Source of the DNA: CAWCDJ01 sp963778675
GTDB lineage: Bacteria; Acidobacteriota; Terriglobia; Bryobacterales; Bryobacteraceae
DNA: 64,000 nucleotides
Direction: 5' to 3'
Assembly: GCA_963778675.1 (NCBI GenBank)
Contig: CAVZVI010000010.1
Span: 620,001 to 684,000, forward strand
Made by a program: the position numbers and the translations under genes. This document shows positions 8,936 to 17,571 of the stretch, piece by piece (position 1 is the stretch's first letter; each line of letters starts with the position of its first letter). Below the pieces are notes generated by a model. The model was not told the origin of the DNA, did no database searches, and worked only from the letters and a program-made list of their open reading frames with translations.

Positions 8936-10965
8936 TCCGAAGATTGCCAGAGCGGGCGATAGCCGAACCGGATTCGGCTCCCCACTTGAGTGAGGAGTGG
9001 CTGGTCACCAACGGTTTGGGAGGCTATGCGTCCGGTACCGTGCGGGGCGCCATCACGCGCCGTTACCACGGCCTTCTGATCGCGGCGCTGCCCAATCCGA
9101 TGGGCCGCATGATGATGCTCAACGGGCTTTCCGAGCGGCTGCGCCTGCCGGACCGCAGGGTGTGCTATACGGGAGCCGAAGAACTGGCAGGGATCGCCCC
9201 GGAGCACGTTCTGCAACTCGCCGAGTTCCGGCTGGAAGCCGGCCTGCCGGTCTGGCGCTACGAGCTGAGCGGATTCGTCCTGGAGAAGCGGCTGTTCCTG
9301 ACCTACCGCCAGAACACGGTGCGGGTTACCTATCAACTGCTGGCGGGAAACGGAACGCTGCGGCTGGGGCTGAGGCCGGCCATTCATTTCCGGCCGCATG
9401 ACGCCGCGGTCAGCAGCGTTGATATCCACAAGTACGTGCTCACGGCCCACGACGACCAGTTCGAGATCTCCGCGGCTGGCGAGCTGCCGCCGCTTCGCCT
9501 TCAGATCGCCGGGCCGGCTTCGGCGTTCACATTCGACCGCAGGGAAACCGGCGCCATTCCGTACCAGGCCGAGAGAAGCCGCGGCTACGATTGGCAGGGC
9601 ACTCTGTGGAGCCCGGGCTACTTCCGCTCGGACCTGGCGGAGGGCGAATCCACCACACTCATCGCTTCCACCGAGGAATGGGAGACCATACAGGCGTTGT
9701 CTCCGGAGGAGGCCTTCCACGCAGAGGTCGACCGGCGCCGCCTGCTGCTGGCCGCCGCGGCCCCCGAGGCGCGGGAAGGAGCAGGCGCCGAATTAACCCT
9801 GGCCGCCGACCAGTTTCTCATTACGCCGGCCGGCCGCGTGGAGGATGCGGCGCGCGCCCGGGCGCAGGGCGACGAGATCCGCAGCGTGATCGCGGGCTAC
9901 CACTGGTTTACCGACTGGGGGCGTGACACCATGATCGGCCTGGAGGGGCTCACGCTGGCCACCGGGCGCACGAACGAGGCGGCGTGGATCCTCCGCACGT
10001 TTGCGCATTATATCCGGGACGGCCTGATCCCCAATCTTTTTCCGGAAGGCGGAGGGCAAGGCCTCTATCACACCGCCGACGCCACCTTGTGGTACTTCCA
10101 CGCGCTGAACCGCTACGTGGATTACACCGGGGACCGCACCACACTGCGGCTACTCCTGCCCAAGCTCGTGGACATCATCGATCACCACCTGCGCGGCACG
10201 CGCTTCGGCATCGGGATGGATCCACAGGACGGCCTGTTGCGGCAGGGCCAGCAGGGCTACCAGCTAACGTGGATGGATGCCAAGGTGGACGATTGGGTGG
10301 TAACTCCGCGGCGCGGCAAGGCGGTGGAGATCAACGCGCTTTGGTACAACGCGCTGCGCCTGATCGAGAAGTGGCTGCGGGAGGAACAGGGCGACGCGCA
10401 GGCGCGGCAGGCGGAGGAAGCGGCCGCCCGCGCCCACGAGTCGTTCAACGCGCGGTTCTGGAACAAAGCGGGCGGCTACCTCTACGACGTCGTAGATAAG
10501 GAGGGCGGCGGCGACGACGACGCCTGCCGGCCCAACCAGGTGCTCGCTATCTCGCTGGACTTTCCGGTTCTCGAGCGTCATCTGTGGAAGCCGGTGATGG
10601 ACGTGGTGACGGAGCGGCTGTTGACGCCCGTCGGCCTGCGGTCGCTCGCGCCCGGCAATCCCGATTACAAGTCGAGGTATTACGGCGACCTGCGGTCGCG
10701 CGACGCGGCCTATCACCAGGGCACGGTGTGGGCCTGGCTGATCGGCCCCTACATCGACGCGTTCCTGAAGCTGCATCCGGACCAGGTTTCTGAGGCGCGC
10801 AAACTGCTCGAGGGATTCGCGCCGCACCTGAACGAGAAGTGCATCGGCTCGATCTCCGAAATCTTCGATGCCGAGCCGCCGTACACGCCGCGCGGCTGTA
10901 TCGCACAGGCGTGGAGCGTGGCCGAAGTGCTGCGGTGCTGGCTGAAGACGGGGCTGCGATACTGA
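8923..10965 (+). CDS. Amylo-alpha-1,6-glucosidase family debranching enzyme (GH133-like)
   Basis: A 680-residue protein with an N-terminal glycogen-debranching-enzyme domain (EEWLVTNGLGGYASGTVRGA, RRYHGLLIAALP) and a C-terminal (alpha/alpha)6 barrel containing WFTDWGRDTMIGLEGL, YHTADATLWYFHAL, LTWMDAK and AYHQGTVWAWLIGPYI, as in bacterial amylo-1,6-glucosidases. It would remove single alpha-1,6-linked glucosyl stubs. ATG at 8923 is chosen over 8866 because MADLIRRLPE precedes the conserved region and overlaps treZ by only 13 bases. It completes a three-enzyme glucan-processing operon with two different debranching activities. Confidence 0.86.
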   Translation: MADLIRRLPERAIAEPDSAPHLSEEWLVTNGLGGYASGTVRGAITRRYHGLLIAALPNPMGRMMMLNGLSERLRLPDRRVCYTGAEELAGIAPEHVLQLAEFRLEAGLPVWRYELSGFVLEKRLFLTYRQNTVRVTYQLLAGNGTLRLGLRPAIHFRPHDAAVSSVDIHKYVLTAHDDQFEISAAGELPPLRLQIAGPASAFTFDRRETGAIPYQAERSRGYDWQGTLWSPGYFRSDLAEGESTTLIASTEEWETIQALSPEEAFHAEVDRRRLLLAAAAPEAREGAGAELTLAADQFLITPAGRVEDAARARAQGDEIRSVIAGYHWFTDWGRDTMIGLEGLTLATGRTNEAAWILRTFAHYIRDGLIPNLFPEGGGQGLYHTADATLWYFHALNRYVDYTGDRTTLRLLLPKLVDIIDHHLRGTRFGIGMDPQDGLLRQGQQGYQLTWMDAKVDDWVVTPRRGKAVEINALWYNALRLIEKWLREEQGDAQARQAEEAAARAHESFNARFWNKAGGYLYDVVDKEGGGDDDACRPNQVLAISLDFPVLERHLWKPVMDVVTERLLTPVGLRSLAPGNPDYKSRYYGDLRSRDAAYHQGTVWAWLIGPYIDAFLKLHPDQVSEARKLLEGFAPHLNEKCIGSISEIFDAEPPYTPRGCIAQAWSVAEVLRCWLKTGLRY

Positions 10966-10970
10966 TAAGG

Positions 10971-12053
10971 ATGGACCTTCAAGCATCCAGCGCCCCCCAC
11001 CTGTTCACACCTCTGACCATCCGCGGCGTGACCTTTCGAAACCGGATCGCCGTTTCGCCCATGTGCCAGTATTCGAGCGAGGACGGATTCGCCAGTGACT
11101 GGCACCTGGTCCACCTGGGAAGCCGCGCCGTGGGGGGCGCGGCCCTGGTCATGATGGAAGCCACCGCGGTGGAGGCGCGCGGGCGGATTTCGCCGGCTGA
11201 TCAGGGCATCTGGAAACAGGATCACGTTCCCTTTCTGCAGCGAATCGCCGGGTTCCTTCGCGGGCAGGGCGCCGCGCCCGGAATTCAACTGGCGCATGCG
11301 GGGCGGAAGGCCAGCACGCGGCGTCCCTGGGAGGGCGGCGGCGCGATCGCGGTTTCCGAAGGCGGCTGGCAGCCGGTGGCGCCGAGTCCGGTACCTTTCC
11401 GCCCGGAAGACCCTCCTCCGGCCGGGTTAAGCAGGGCCGCAATCACCGGGGTGATCGAGGCGTTCGTGGCGGCTGCGCGGCGCGCCCTGGAAGCGGGATT
11501 CCAGGTGGTGGAGATCCACGGCGCGCACGGCTACCTCATCCACGAGTTTCTCTCCCCGCTGAGCAATCTCCGCGACGATGAGTACGGCGGGAGCTTCGAG
11601 AACCGCATCCGGCTGGCGCTCGAAGTGACGCAGGCGGTGCGCGCCGCATGGCCCGCGGAACTGCCGCTGTTTCTGCGCATCTCGGCGACCGACTGGGCCG
11701 ACGGCGGCTGGACGCTCGAAGACTCAGTGGAGCTCGCGCGGCGCGTGAAGCCGCTGGGCGTGGACCTGGTCGACTGTTCATCCGGCGGGTTGGTGATCCA
11801 CCAGAAGATTCCCGTGGCGCCCGGCTATCAGGTCCCATTCGCCGAACGCATCCGCGGCGAGGCGGGAATCGCGACGGGCGCGGTGGGCATGATCACTACC
11901 GCGCGGCAGGCGGACGAGATCGTGCGCTCCAGCCGCGCGGACCTGGTGCTGCTGGCGCGCGAGTTCCTGCGCGATCCGTACTTTCCTCTGCACGCTGCGC
12001 GCGAGTTGGGAATGGAGCCGCAGCCGCCGCGGCAGTACGGCCGGGCATTCTGA
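10971..12053 (+). CDS. Old Yellow Enzyme family NADH:flavin oxidoreductase (YqjM/NamA-like)
   Basis: A 360-residue FMN-dependent ene-reductase. It begins LFTPLTIRGVTFRNRIAVSPMCQYSSEDG, the YqjM-type FMN-binding start with the redox-active Cys in SPMCQY. The HxxH proton-donor pair is in EIHGAHGYLIHEFLSP, and NLRDDEYGGSFENR follows. It would reduce activated C=C bonds with NAD(P)H. The ATG at 10971 follows the debranching-enzyme stop by 5 bases, with AAGGATGG overlapping it. Its link to glucan metabolism is unclear; co-transcription is probable. Confidence 0.9.
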   Translation: MDLQASSAPHLFTPLTIRGVTFRNRIAVSPMCQYSSEDGFASDWHLVHLGSRAVGGAALVMMEATAVEARGRISPADQGIWKQDHVPFLQRIAGFLRGQGAAPGIQLAHAGRKASTRRPWEGGGAIAVSEGGWQPVAPSPVPFRPEDPPPAGLSRAAITGVIEAFVAAARRALEAGFQVVEIHGAHGYLIHEFLSPLSNLRDDEYGGSFENRIRLALEVTQAVRAAWPAELPLFLRISATDWADGGWTLEDSVELARRVKPLGVDLVDCSSGGLVIHQKIPVAPGYQVPFAERIRGEAGIATGAVGMITTARQADEIVRSSRADLVLLAREFLRDPYFPLHAARELGMEPQPPRQYGRAF

Positions 12054-12067
12054 CGTCCGATGCTAAA

Positions 12068-12475
12068 ATGCCGGTCGTGAGCAAACCTTCCCTTGCGGAT
12101 GAGGCCCGTCATCTGCACGCCTGCCTGTTCGCGCGCCCGATCGATTCCAAAGTGATCGCGCGTTACGAGGCGGCTCACCGGGAACTCGGGCTGGGAGCCG
12201 GGCTTTCGCCGGCATCCGCCAAGGTGGTGGCGCGGCGGCTGGATGCGGAAGCTGTGGAGTTCGCGCTGCGCCGCCGTGGAGCAGGGCAGGAACTGACGCG
12301 GAAGATGCAGATGCTGTGTTACCTGGTGGAGGTGCGGTCGGCATACCTGGGCGAGTTCGTGAACCTGCGCCCGTCGCGCGCGAGGGCGGCCGCCGGGCTG
12401 GCCGCGGCAACCGTGCGCAGCGCCTGGAAAATGGTGAAAGGCGCGTACCTGGTCCGCCGTTATGGACTCCGTTGA
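12068..12475 (+). CDS. Conserved-looking hypothetical protein upstream of a GMC flavoprotein
   Basis: A 135-residue, mostly helical, Arg/Ala-rich protein starting MPVVSKPSLADEARHL. I do not recognise the family. There are no membrane segments or signal peptide; helices such as DEARHLHACLFAR, AEAVEFALRRRG and MQMLCYLVEVRSAYL are predicted by eye. It overlaps the next gene by 14 bases, so it is translationally coupled to a GMC-type oxidoreductase and may be its helper or small subunit (inference from arrangement only). Confidence 0.65.
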   Translation: MPVVSKPSLADEARHLHACLFARPIDSKVIARYEAAHRELGLGAGLSPASAKVVARRLDAEAVEFALRRRGAGQELTRKMQMLCYLVEVRSAYLGEFVNLRPSRARAAAGLAAATVRSAWKMVKGAYLVRRYGLR

Positions 12476-14030
12476 CATCGTTGTCGTGGGCTCCGGACCG
12501 GGCGCGGCCTTCGCGGCCTGGGGCGCTCGCGGGCGCCGCATTCTCATGCTCGACGTCGGCTTCGACGCGCCGCGCGCGCCGGAGCTTTCGGAGAACCTCT
12601 ACGATTTGCGGCAGCGGTCCGCGGACCTTTTCCCTTCGCTGATCGGCGAGCGGTTCGAGAGCCTGCATAACCTGTGCAAGCGGCCAATCAGCCTGAAGCT
12701 GAAGTCGCCCTACATGTCTTACATCGTGCGCGACTGGATGCGGCTTTCGCCTGTGGCCAGCGAGACCTTCGAGGGCGTGCTGAGCCTGGCCAAGGGCGGA
12801 CTGGCCAATGGCTGGGGGGCCGGAGTTTACCGCTTCACGGACCGGGACCTGGCCGGGTTTCCGATCGGCGCGGCCGAGCTTCGCCCGTTTTACGACGAAC
12901 TGACCGCGCACATCGGTATCAGCGGCGCCAATGACGACCTCGAACCCTACTTCGAGCGCGATGACGGCCTGCAGCCGCCGCTCAAGCTGGCGCCCTTCTT
13001 CGAGGAGATGCTGCAGGGTTACCGGCGCAGGCTCGAGCTGTTCCGCCAGGCGGGCGTGTCCCTCGGGCGGCCGCGGCTGGCGGTCCTGACCGAGCCTCAC
13101 AACGGCCGCGCGGCTTACGCATACCGGAACCTGGAGTTCTTTCAGCCGCACGATCCGGCGATCTACACGCCTGCGTACACGGTGGATGAGATGATCCGCT
13201 CCGGCGCCATCGAGTACCTCGGCGGGCGGCTGGTTCTGCGGTACCGGGAGCGGGAAGACGGTGTGGAAGTCTGCGCGCGCAACCTGGAAACCGGCGCCGA
13301 AGAGACGTACCTGGCCGGCCGGCTGCTGCTGGGGGCCGGCGCTTTGAACACGGCGCGCATCGTGCTCGAATCGAACTCGGACTACCAGACGCGCCTCGCG
13401 GTCCTCGACAACCCCATGGAGTGTTTGCCGCTGTTCCGGATTTCGCGAATCGGCGAGGCCCTTCCGGTCAACGACACATCGCTCGCCCAGTTGAACCTGA
13501 TTGCCGACGGACCCGGCGAGCCGCTCCAAGGGACGCTCTACGGAACCACGGGGCCGCTGCGTTCCGACGTGCTCGGGAGCCTGCCCCTCTCGTTCCGCGC
13601 CAACATGGCATGGACCAAGTACCTGGCTCCGGCCATGGGACTGTTGATGCTGTTCCATCCGGGCCGCGAGGGGCCGGGCAGCTATCTCCGGCTGCGGCCT
13701 TCCGGCGAGCTGGAGATCGAGTTTGCGCAGGAGCCCCTGCGGGCGGCGGAGCGGCTCATTCCGCTGTTCCGGCGGATCGGATTTCTGAGCCACCCGTCGC
13801 TCATCCAGCGTCCCGGCATGGGGGCGGGGCTGCACTACTCGGGCACGCTGCCGATGCGCGCGGAACCGGGCCGCTACGAGACGGATCGCAACTGCGCGCT
13901 GGCGGGGTCGAAGCGCGTCTACGTGGTGGATGGCGCCTGCTTTTCCAGGCTGCCTGCCAAGAACCTGACGTTTACCATCATGGCCAACGCCCTGCGGATA
14001 GGCCGCGCGATTGCGGGTGAACCGGCGTGA
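12462..14030 (+). CDS. GMC-type FAD-dependent oxidoreductase
   Basis: A 522-residue flavoprotein. The N-terminus has the dinucleotide fold VDIVVVGSGPGAAFAAW; LAKGGLANGWGAGVYRF corresponds to the GMC-family flavin loop; LLLGAGALNTARIV and the C-terminal VVDGACFSRLPAKNLTFTIMANALRIG are GMC-type. It probably oxidises an alcohol or sugar hydroxyl. It is sandwiched by overlapping genes: a 135-residue unknown protein upstream (14-base overlap) and an SDR downstream (GTGA overlap). That arrangement suggests a pathway acting on one metabolite, such as a sugar or glycan precursor. The substrate cannot be deduced. Confidence 0.78.
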   Translation: MDSVDIVVVGSGPGAAFAAWGARGRRILMLDVGFDAPRAPELSENLYDLRQRSADLFPSLIGERFESLHNLCKRPISLKLKSPYMSYIVRDWMRLSPVASETFEGVLSLAKGGLANGWGAGVYRFTDRDLAGFPIGAAELRPFYDELTAHIGISGANDDLEPYFERDDGLQPPLKLAPFFEEMLQGYRRRLELFRQAGVSLGRPRLAVLTEPHNGRAAYAYRNLEFFQPHDPAIYTPAYTVDEMIRSGAIEYLGGRLVLRYREREDGVEVCARNLETGAEETYLAGRLLLGAGALNTARIVLESNSDYQTRLAVLDNPMECLPLFRISRIGEALPVNDTSLAQLNLIADGPGEPLQGTLYGTTGPLRSDVLGSLPLSFRANMAWTKYLAPAMGLLMLFHPGREGPGSYLRLRPSGELEIEFAQEPLRAAERLIPLFRRIGFLSHPSLIQRPGMGAGLHYSGTLPMRAEPGRYETDRNCALAGSKRVYVVDGACFSRLPAKNLTFTIMANALRIGRAIAGEPA

Positions 14031-14887
14031 ACCTGTTCATCACGGGGATTCACGGGTTTCTCGGCAGCGCCATGGAGGGGTACTTCCGCGATAAAGGGCA
14101 CGCGGTGAGGGGGTCGGCGCGAAATGCGGCGGAGGGCGTGGTCGCGCTGCGGATCGGCGAGTCTTTCGACCCGGCCGTGTTCCACGGGTCGGACGTGGTG
14201 ATTCACGCGGCACACGACTTCACCCCGGGCGCGAAAGAGAAGAATCTTCGCGGCACGCGTGCCTGGTTCGAGGCGGCATCGGGCGCGCGGCAGGTGTTTC
14301 TCAGCTCCTACTCGGCGCGCCCGGGCGCGTCGTCCGAGTACGGGGCGACCAAGTACGCGATCGAAAAGATGTTTCTCGACGCGGGACAGGCGGTGGTGCG
14401 GCCTGGTCTGGTCATCGGCGATGGCGGGCTCTTCGCGAAGCAGCGCGCGGCGCTGCGCAAGACCCCCATCGTGCCGTTGATCGGCGGCGGCACGGCGCCG
14501 GTGGCCGTGATCGGCGTCGGACACTTGCTCGAAGCGCTGGCGGTTGTCGTGGAACACGGGCGCAGCGGGGCGTTCAACCTGTTTTATGAGCGGCAGCCGT
14601 CGGCGCGGGAGTTCGTGCGGGCGGTGAAGGGCGGGCGGGGATGGATACTGCCGGTACCGCTGGCGCTGGCGCTGGGAGCGGCGCATGCCGTGCAGGCCCT
14701 GCATCTTCCCCTGCCGTTCGATCCCGGGCAGATTCGGGCATTGGCGGCGAATGCGTCGTCGCCGTGGCGGCCGGATTTGGACGAGTTGCTGCCGGGACGG
14801 GATGCAGAGTTTTGCCTGGAACACGCGGTTACGGCGCTTGAATCAACTCACCGTTCACCCGGACGTCCTCCAGCACCAGGCCGGTGA
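14027..14887 (+). CDS. NAD-dependent epimerase/dehydratase family protein (extended SDR)
   Basis: A 286-residue extended short-chain dehydrogenase. It opens NLFITGIHGFLGSAM, the GxxGxxG nucleotide-binding motif, and has YGATKYAIE as the catalytic YxxxK. The GTG start at 14027 overlaps the GMC stop. The last ~20 codons overlap the convergent GH28 gene by 59 bases, which is unusually long; the C-terminal tail may have been extended by stop loss. SDRs of this type act on nucleotide sugars or related carbonyls; the substrate is unknown. Confidence 0.8.
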   Translation: MNLFITGIHGFLGSAMEGYFRDKGHAVRGSARNAAEGVVALRIGESFDPAVFHGSDVVIHAAHDFTPGAKEKNLRGTRAWFEAASGARQVFLSSYSARPGASSEYGATKYAIEKMFLDAGQAVVRPGLVIGDGGLFAKQRAALRKTPIVPLIGGGTAPVAVIGVGHLLEALAVVVEHGRSGAFNLFYERQPSAREFVRAVKGGRGWILPVPLALALGAAHAVQALHLPLPFDPGQIRALAANASSPWRPDLDELLPGRDAEFCLEHAVTALESTHRSPGRPPAPGR

Positions 14888-16223
14888 TGTTCTTGATGGC
14901 GTTCGGCTCGGCCGCATGCTCAAAGGTGCAGTGCCGCAGCACGACATCGCGGATCGGGGCGTCGGGGTAGCCGCGCAGGGAAAGCGCCATGCGGCATTTT
15001 TTCAGGTCGAGGTTCGTCACTTCCACGTTCCGCACTACCGGTTTGAATGGCCCGTTCGGGCCCTCTTCGTAATTGAGATCGACCTCGATGGCCGGGCCCG
15101 ACACCTGTCCGGCCTGCACGTTGCGCATGTAGATGTTCTCGATCACGCCGCCGCGCATGGCGTTGTCCTTGAAGCGCAGCACGCGGTCGAGATGGGGGCT
15201 GTCCATGCGGCAATCCTGCGCGTAGACGTTGCGGATGCCGCCGGTGCACTCGCTGCCCAGGGTCACGCCGCCGTGGCCGTCCTTCATTGTGCAGTGCTGG
15301 ATGATGATGTTCTCCGAGGGCGTGTGCAGGCGCCGCCCGTCGGCATTGCGCCCGGACTTGATTGCGATGCAGTCGTCTCCGGTGTCGAAGATGCAGCCTT
15401 CGATCAGGACGCCGGAGGAGGACTCGGGGTCGCAGCCGTCGTTGTTGGGGCCGTGGCTCGACACGGTGACGTCGCGGATGGTGACGTTGCGGCACAGCAC
15501 AGGGTGCATCTCGTACATCGGTGAATTGACGATGGTGATGCCGTCGATGAGCACATTGGAGCAGCGGTAAGGCTGGACGAACATGGGCCGCAGATAGCCG
15601 CCGTCCCCAAACACGCGCTTCTCGACGGGTACACCTTTCCCGGCCATGTCGAGCAGGGCGGTGCGTGCTTTCCGCTGGTCGGGATCGGATGGCTTGCCGC
15701 CGCAGCGCGTCTTACCGCTCCATGGCCACCAGTGCTCGCAGGAGGCCTGGCCGTCCAGCGTGCCCCCGCCGGTGATTGCGATGTTCTGCCGGCCATAGGC
15801 GTAGACGAACGGTGAGTAATTCATGCACTCCAGACCTTCGAAGCGCGTGAGGACGATGGGGTAGAGCTTCGCGTCCGGCAGGAAGCGCAAGGTGGCGTCT
15901 TTGGGCAGGTAGAGGTGCACGTTGCTCTTCAGGTGGACCGCCCCGGTCATGGTGACGCCCTGCGGCACCACCACGCGGCCGCCGCCCGCGCGGGAGGCGG
16001 CCTCGATCGCCTCGCGGATCGCGCCGGTGCTGTCGGTCGCCCCGTCCGGTTTCGCGCCGAACCGTGTGATCTCGAAGTCGCGGTGGGCGAACGACGGCGG
16101 CTGGATGCGTTCTCGGATGCCGGCCGCCGCGGCCCAGGGGTCTTCCGCGGCCAGCGCACGGGAACCCCGCAGCGCGGCGGCGCCCAGGATCGCGAATGCC
16201 TCGCGGCGCGAACAATGAAGCAT
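14829..16223 (-). CDS. Secreted GH28 polygalacturonase-like glycosidase
   Basis: A 464-residue parallel beta-helix glycosidase with a Tat-like leader (SRREAFAILGAAALRGSRALAA). The GH28 catalytic set is present: HGPNNDGCDPESS (first Asp), TGDDCIAIKSG (Asp-Asp pair), GHGGVTLGSE (His) and LRFKDN (Arg/Lys). It would hydrolyse galacturonan or rhamnogalacturonan linkages of pectin. A divergent uxaE lies 65 bases from its start, coding an enzyme of galacturonate breakdown, so the pair fits pectin use. The exact bond cleaved is not predictable. Confidence 0.9.
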   Translation of the reverse strand: MLHCSRREAFAILGAAALRGSRALAAEDPWAAAAGIRERIQPPSFAHRDFEITRFGAKPDGATDSTGAIREAIEAASRAGGGRVVVPQGVTMTGAVHLKSNVHLYLPKDATLRFLPDAKLYPIVLTRFEGLECMNYSPFVYAYGRQNIAITGGGTLDGQASCEHWWPWSGKTRCGGKPSDPDQRKARTALLDMAGKGVPVEKRVFGDGGYLRPMFVQPYRCSNVLIDGITIVNSPMYEMHPVLCRNVTIRDVTVSSHGPNNDGCDPESSSGVLIEGCIFDTGDDCIAIKSGRNADGRRLHTPSENIIIQHCTMKDGHGGVTLGSECTGGIRNVYAQDCRMDSPHLDRVLRFKDNAMRGGVIENIYMRNVQAGQVSGPAIEVDLNYEEGPNGPFKPVVRNVEVTNLDLKKCRMALSLRGYPDAPIRDVVLRHCTFEHAAEPNAIKNITGLVLEDVRVNGELIQAP

Positions 16224-16288
16224 GATCCAAATGTATGGCTGCGCGCCAGGCGGGTCAAGCAGATGACATATAATCTGGGTTCACTCCG

Positions 16289-17542
16289 ATGCTGACCTTA
16301 GAAAAATATTCCCTGGGAGTGGGAGACCGTTTTGCGCACCAGGCCAAGGCGCAGTTGCAGGCTTGCGTGCTCGCCGCCGCGCGCGGCGCCGCGGTGATTC
16401 CGGTCTGGAACAAATCGAACCGCGAGCACGGGATTGTAGGCTCCGAACCCTCGAGCGTGCGGGACGCGGCGGAGGCGGCAGTCCGCGAACTGGCGTGGAA
16501 GCATCCGTATCACGTGGACGCGGACCACATCAACCTGGGAACCGTAGACCGGTTCATCGAGCCCAGCGATTTCTACACGCTCGACGTGGCTTCGGCAATC
16601 GGGCGGCCCGCTCCGGCAGCCGACCTCGAGGCGTTCGTGGCCCGGCATCCCGAGCTGACGGGCCGGCTGAACATCGCGGGCATCGCGGAGCCCTTCGAGA
16701 CGACTTCCGCGAGCATCGCTGCGATCGCCGGCAAGTATCTCTTCGCGGTTCAGGAAGCCGGACGCATCTACCGGCACATCGAAGGGCGCAAAGGCGCGGG
16801 TGCGTTCATCACCGAGGTCTCGATGGACGAGACCGACGAGCCGCAGACGCCGCCGCAGTTGCTGGTGATCCTGGCGGCGATTGCCGACGAGAAGATCCCC
16901 ATCCAGACCATCGCGCCGAAATTCACGGGGCGCTTCAACAAGGGCGTGGACTATGTGGGAGACCTGGTTCAGTTCGAGAAGGAATTCGCCGACGACCTGG
17001 CGGTGATTGCCTTCGCTACCAGGCAGTACACGCTCCCCGCCAATCTCAAGCTGAGCGTCCACTCGGGCAGCGACAAGTTCTCGATTTACGGACCGATGCG
17101 CCGCGGCCTGGCCCGTTCCGGCGCGGGGGTCCACATCAAGACCGCGGGCACCACCTGGCTCGAAGAGTTGATCGGGCTCGCCGAAGCAGGAGGCGACGGC
17201 CTGGTGCTCGCCAGGCACGTATATGCCGATGCGTACGATCACCGGCGGGAGCTGTGCGAGCCTTACGCGGCGGTGATCGATATCGACGACTCGCACCTGC
17301 CCTCGCCTGCCGAGGTATGCAACTGGACTTCGGAACAGTACACTTCGGCGCTGCGGCACGACCAGTCGAACCCGGCATTCAATCCGGACCTGCGGCAGTT
17401 GCTGCACGTGGGGTATAAGGTCGCGGCCAAGATGGGCGGCCGGTACCTCCGCATGCTGGAAGAGTGTGAGGAATCGATCTCGCGAAATGTCACCGCGAAC
17501 CTGTTCGAGCGGCATATCCGGCCTCTTTTTCTCGGAAACTGA
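16289..17542 (+). CDS. uxaE: Tagaturonate epimerase UxaE
   Basis: A 417-residue protein matching the UxaE family that converts D-tagaturonate to D-fructuronate, linking galacturonate to the glucuronate branch. Recognisable segments are VIPVWNKSNREHG, HVDADHINLGTVDRF, FITEVSMDETD, IAPKFTGRFNKGVDY, LKLSVHSGSDKFSIY and GVHIKTAGTTWLEEL. It is divergent from the GH28 gene; the 65-base spacer between the two starts must hold both promoters. alr follows after 29 bases. Confidence comes from the distinctive DADHIN and SVHSGSDKF motifs plus the pectinase neighbour. Confidence 0.85.
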   Translation: MLTLEKYSLGVGDRFAHQAKAQLQACVLAAARGAAVIPVWNKSNREHGIVGSEPSSVRDAAEAAVRELAWKHPYHVDADHINLGTVDRFIEPSDFYTLDVASAIGRPAPAADLEAFVARHPELTGRLNIAGIAEPFETTSASIAAIAGKYLFAVQEAGRIYRHIEGRKGAGAFITEVSMDETDEPQTPPQLLVILAAIADEKIPIQTIAPKFTGRFNKGVDYVGDLVQFEKEFADDLAVIAFATRQYTLPANLKLSVHSGSDKFSIYGPMRRGLARSGAGVHIKTAGTTWLEELIGLAEAGGDGLVLARHVYADAYDHRRELCEPYAAVIDIDDSHLPSPAEVCNWTSEQYTSALRHDQSNPAFNPDLRQLLHVGYKVAAKMGGRYLRMLEECEESISRNVTANLFERHIRPLFLGN

Positions 17543-17571
17543 AATCCGGCAGCCGCTACAATCTGAATAGA

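Noticed and set aside
12063..13835. 590-codon minus-strand open frame opposite the GMC gene
   Set aside because: Shadow frame; the plus strand has the FAD motif and GMC C-terminus and overlapping neighbours.
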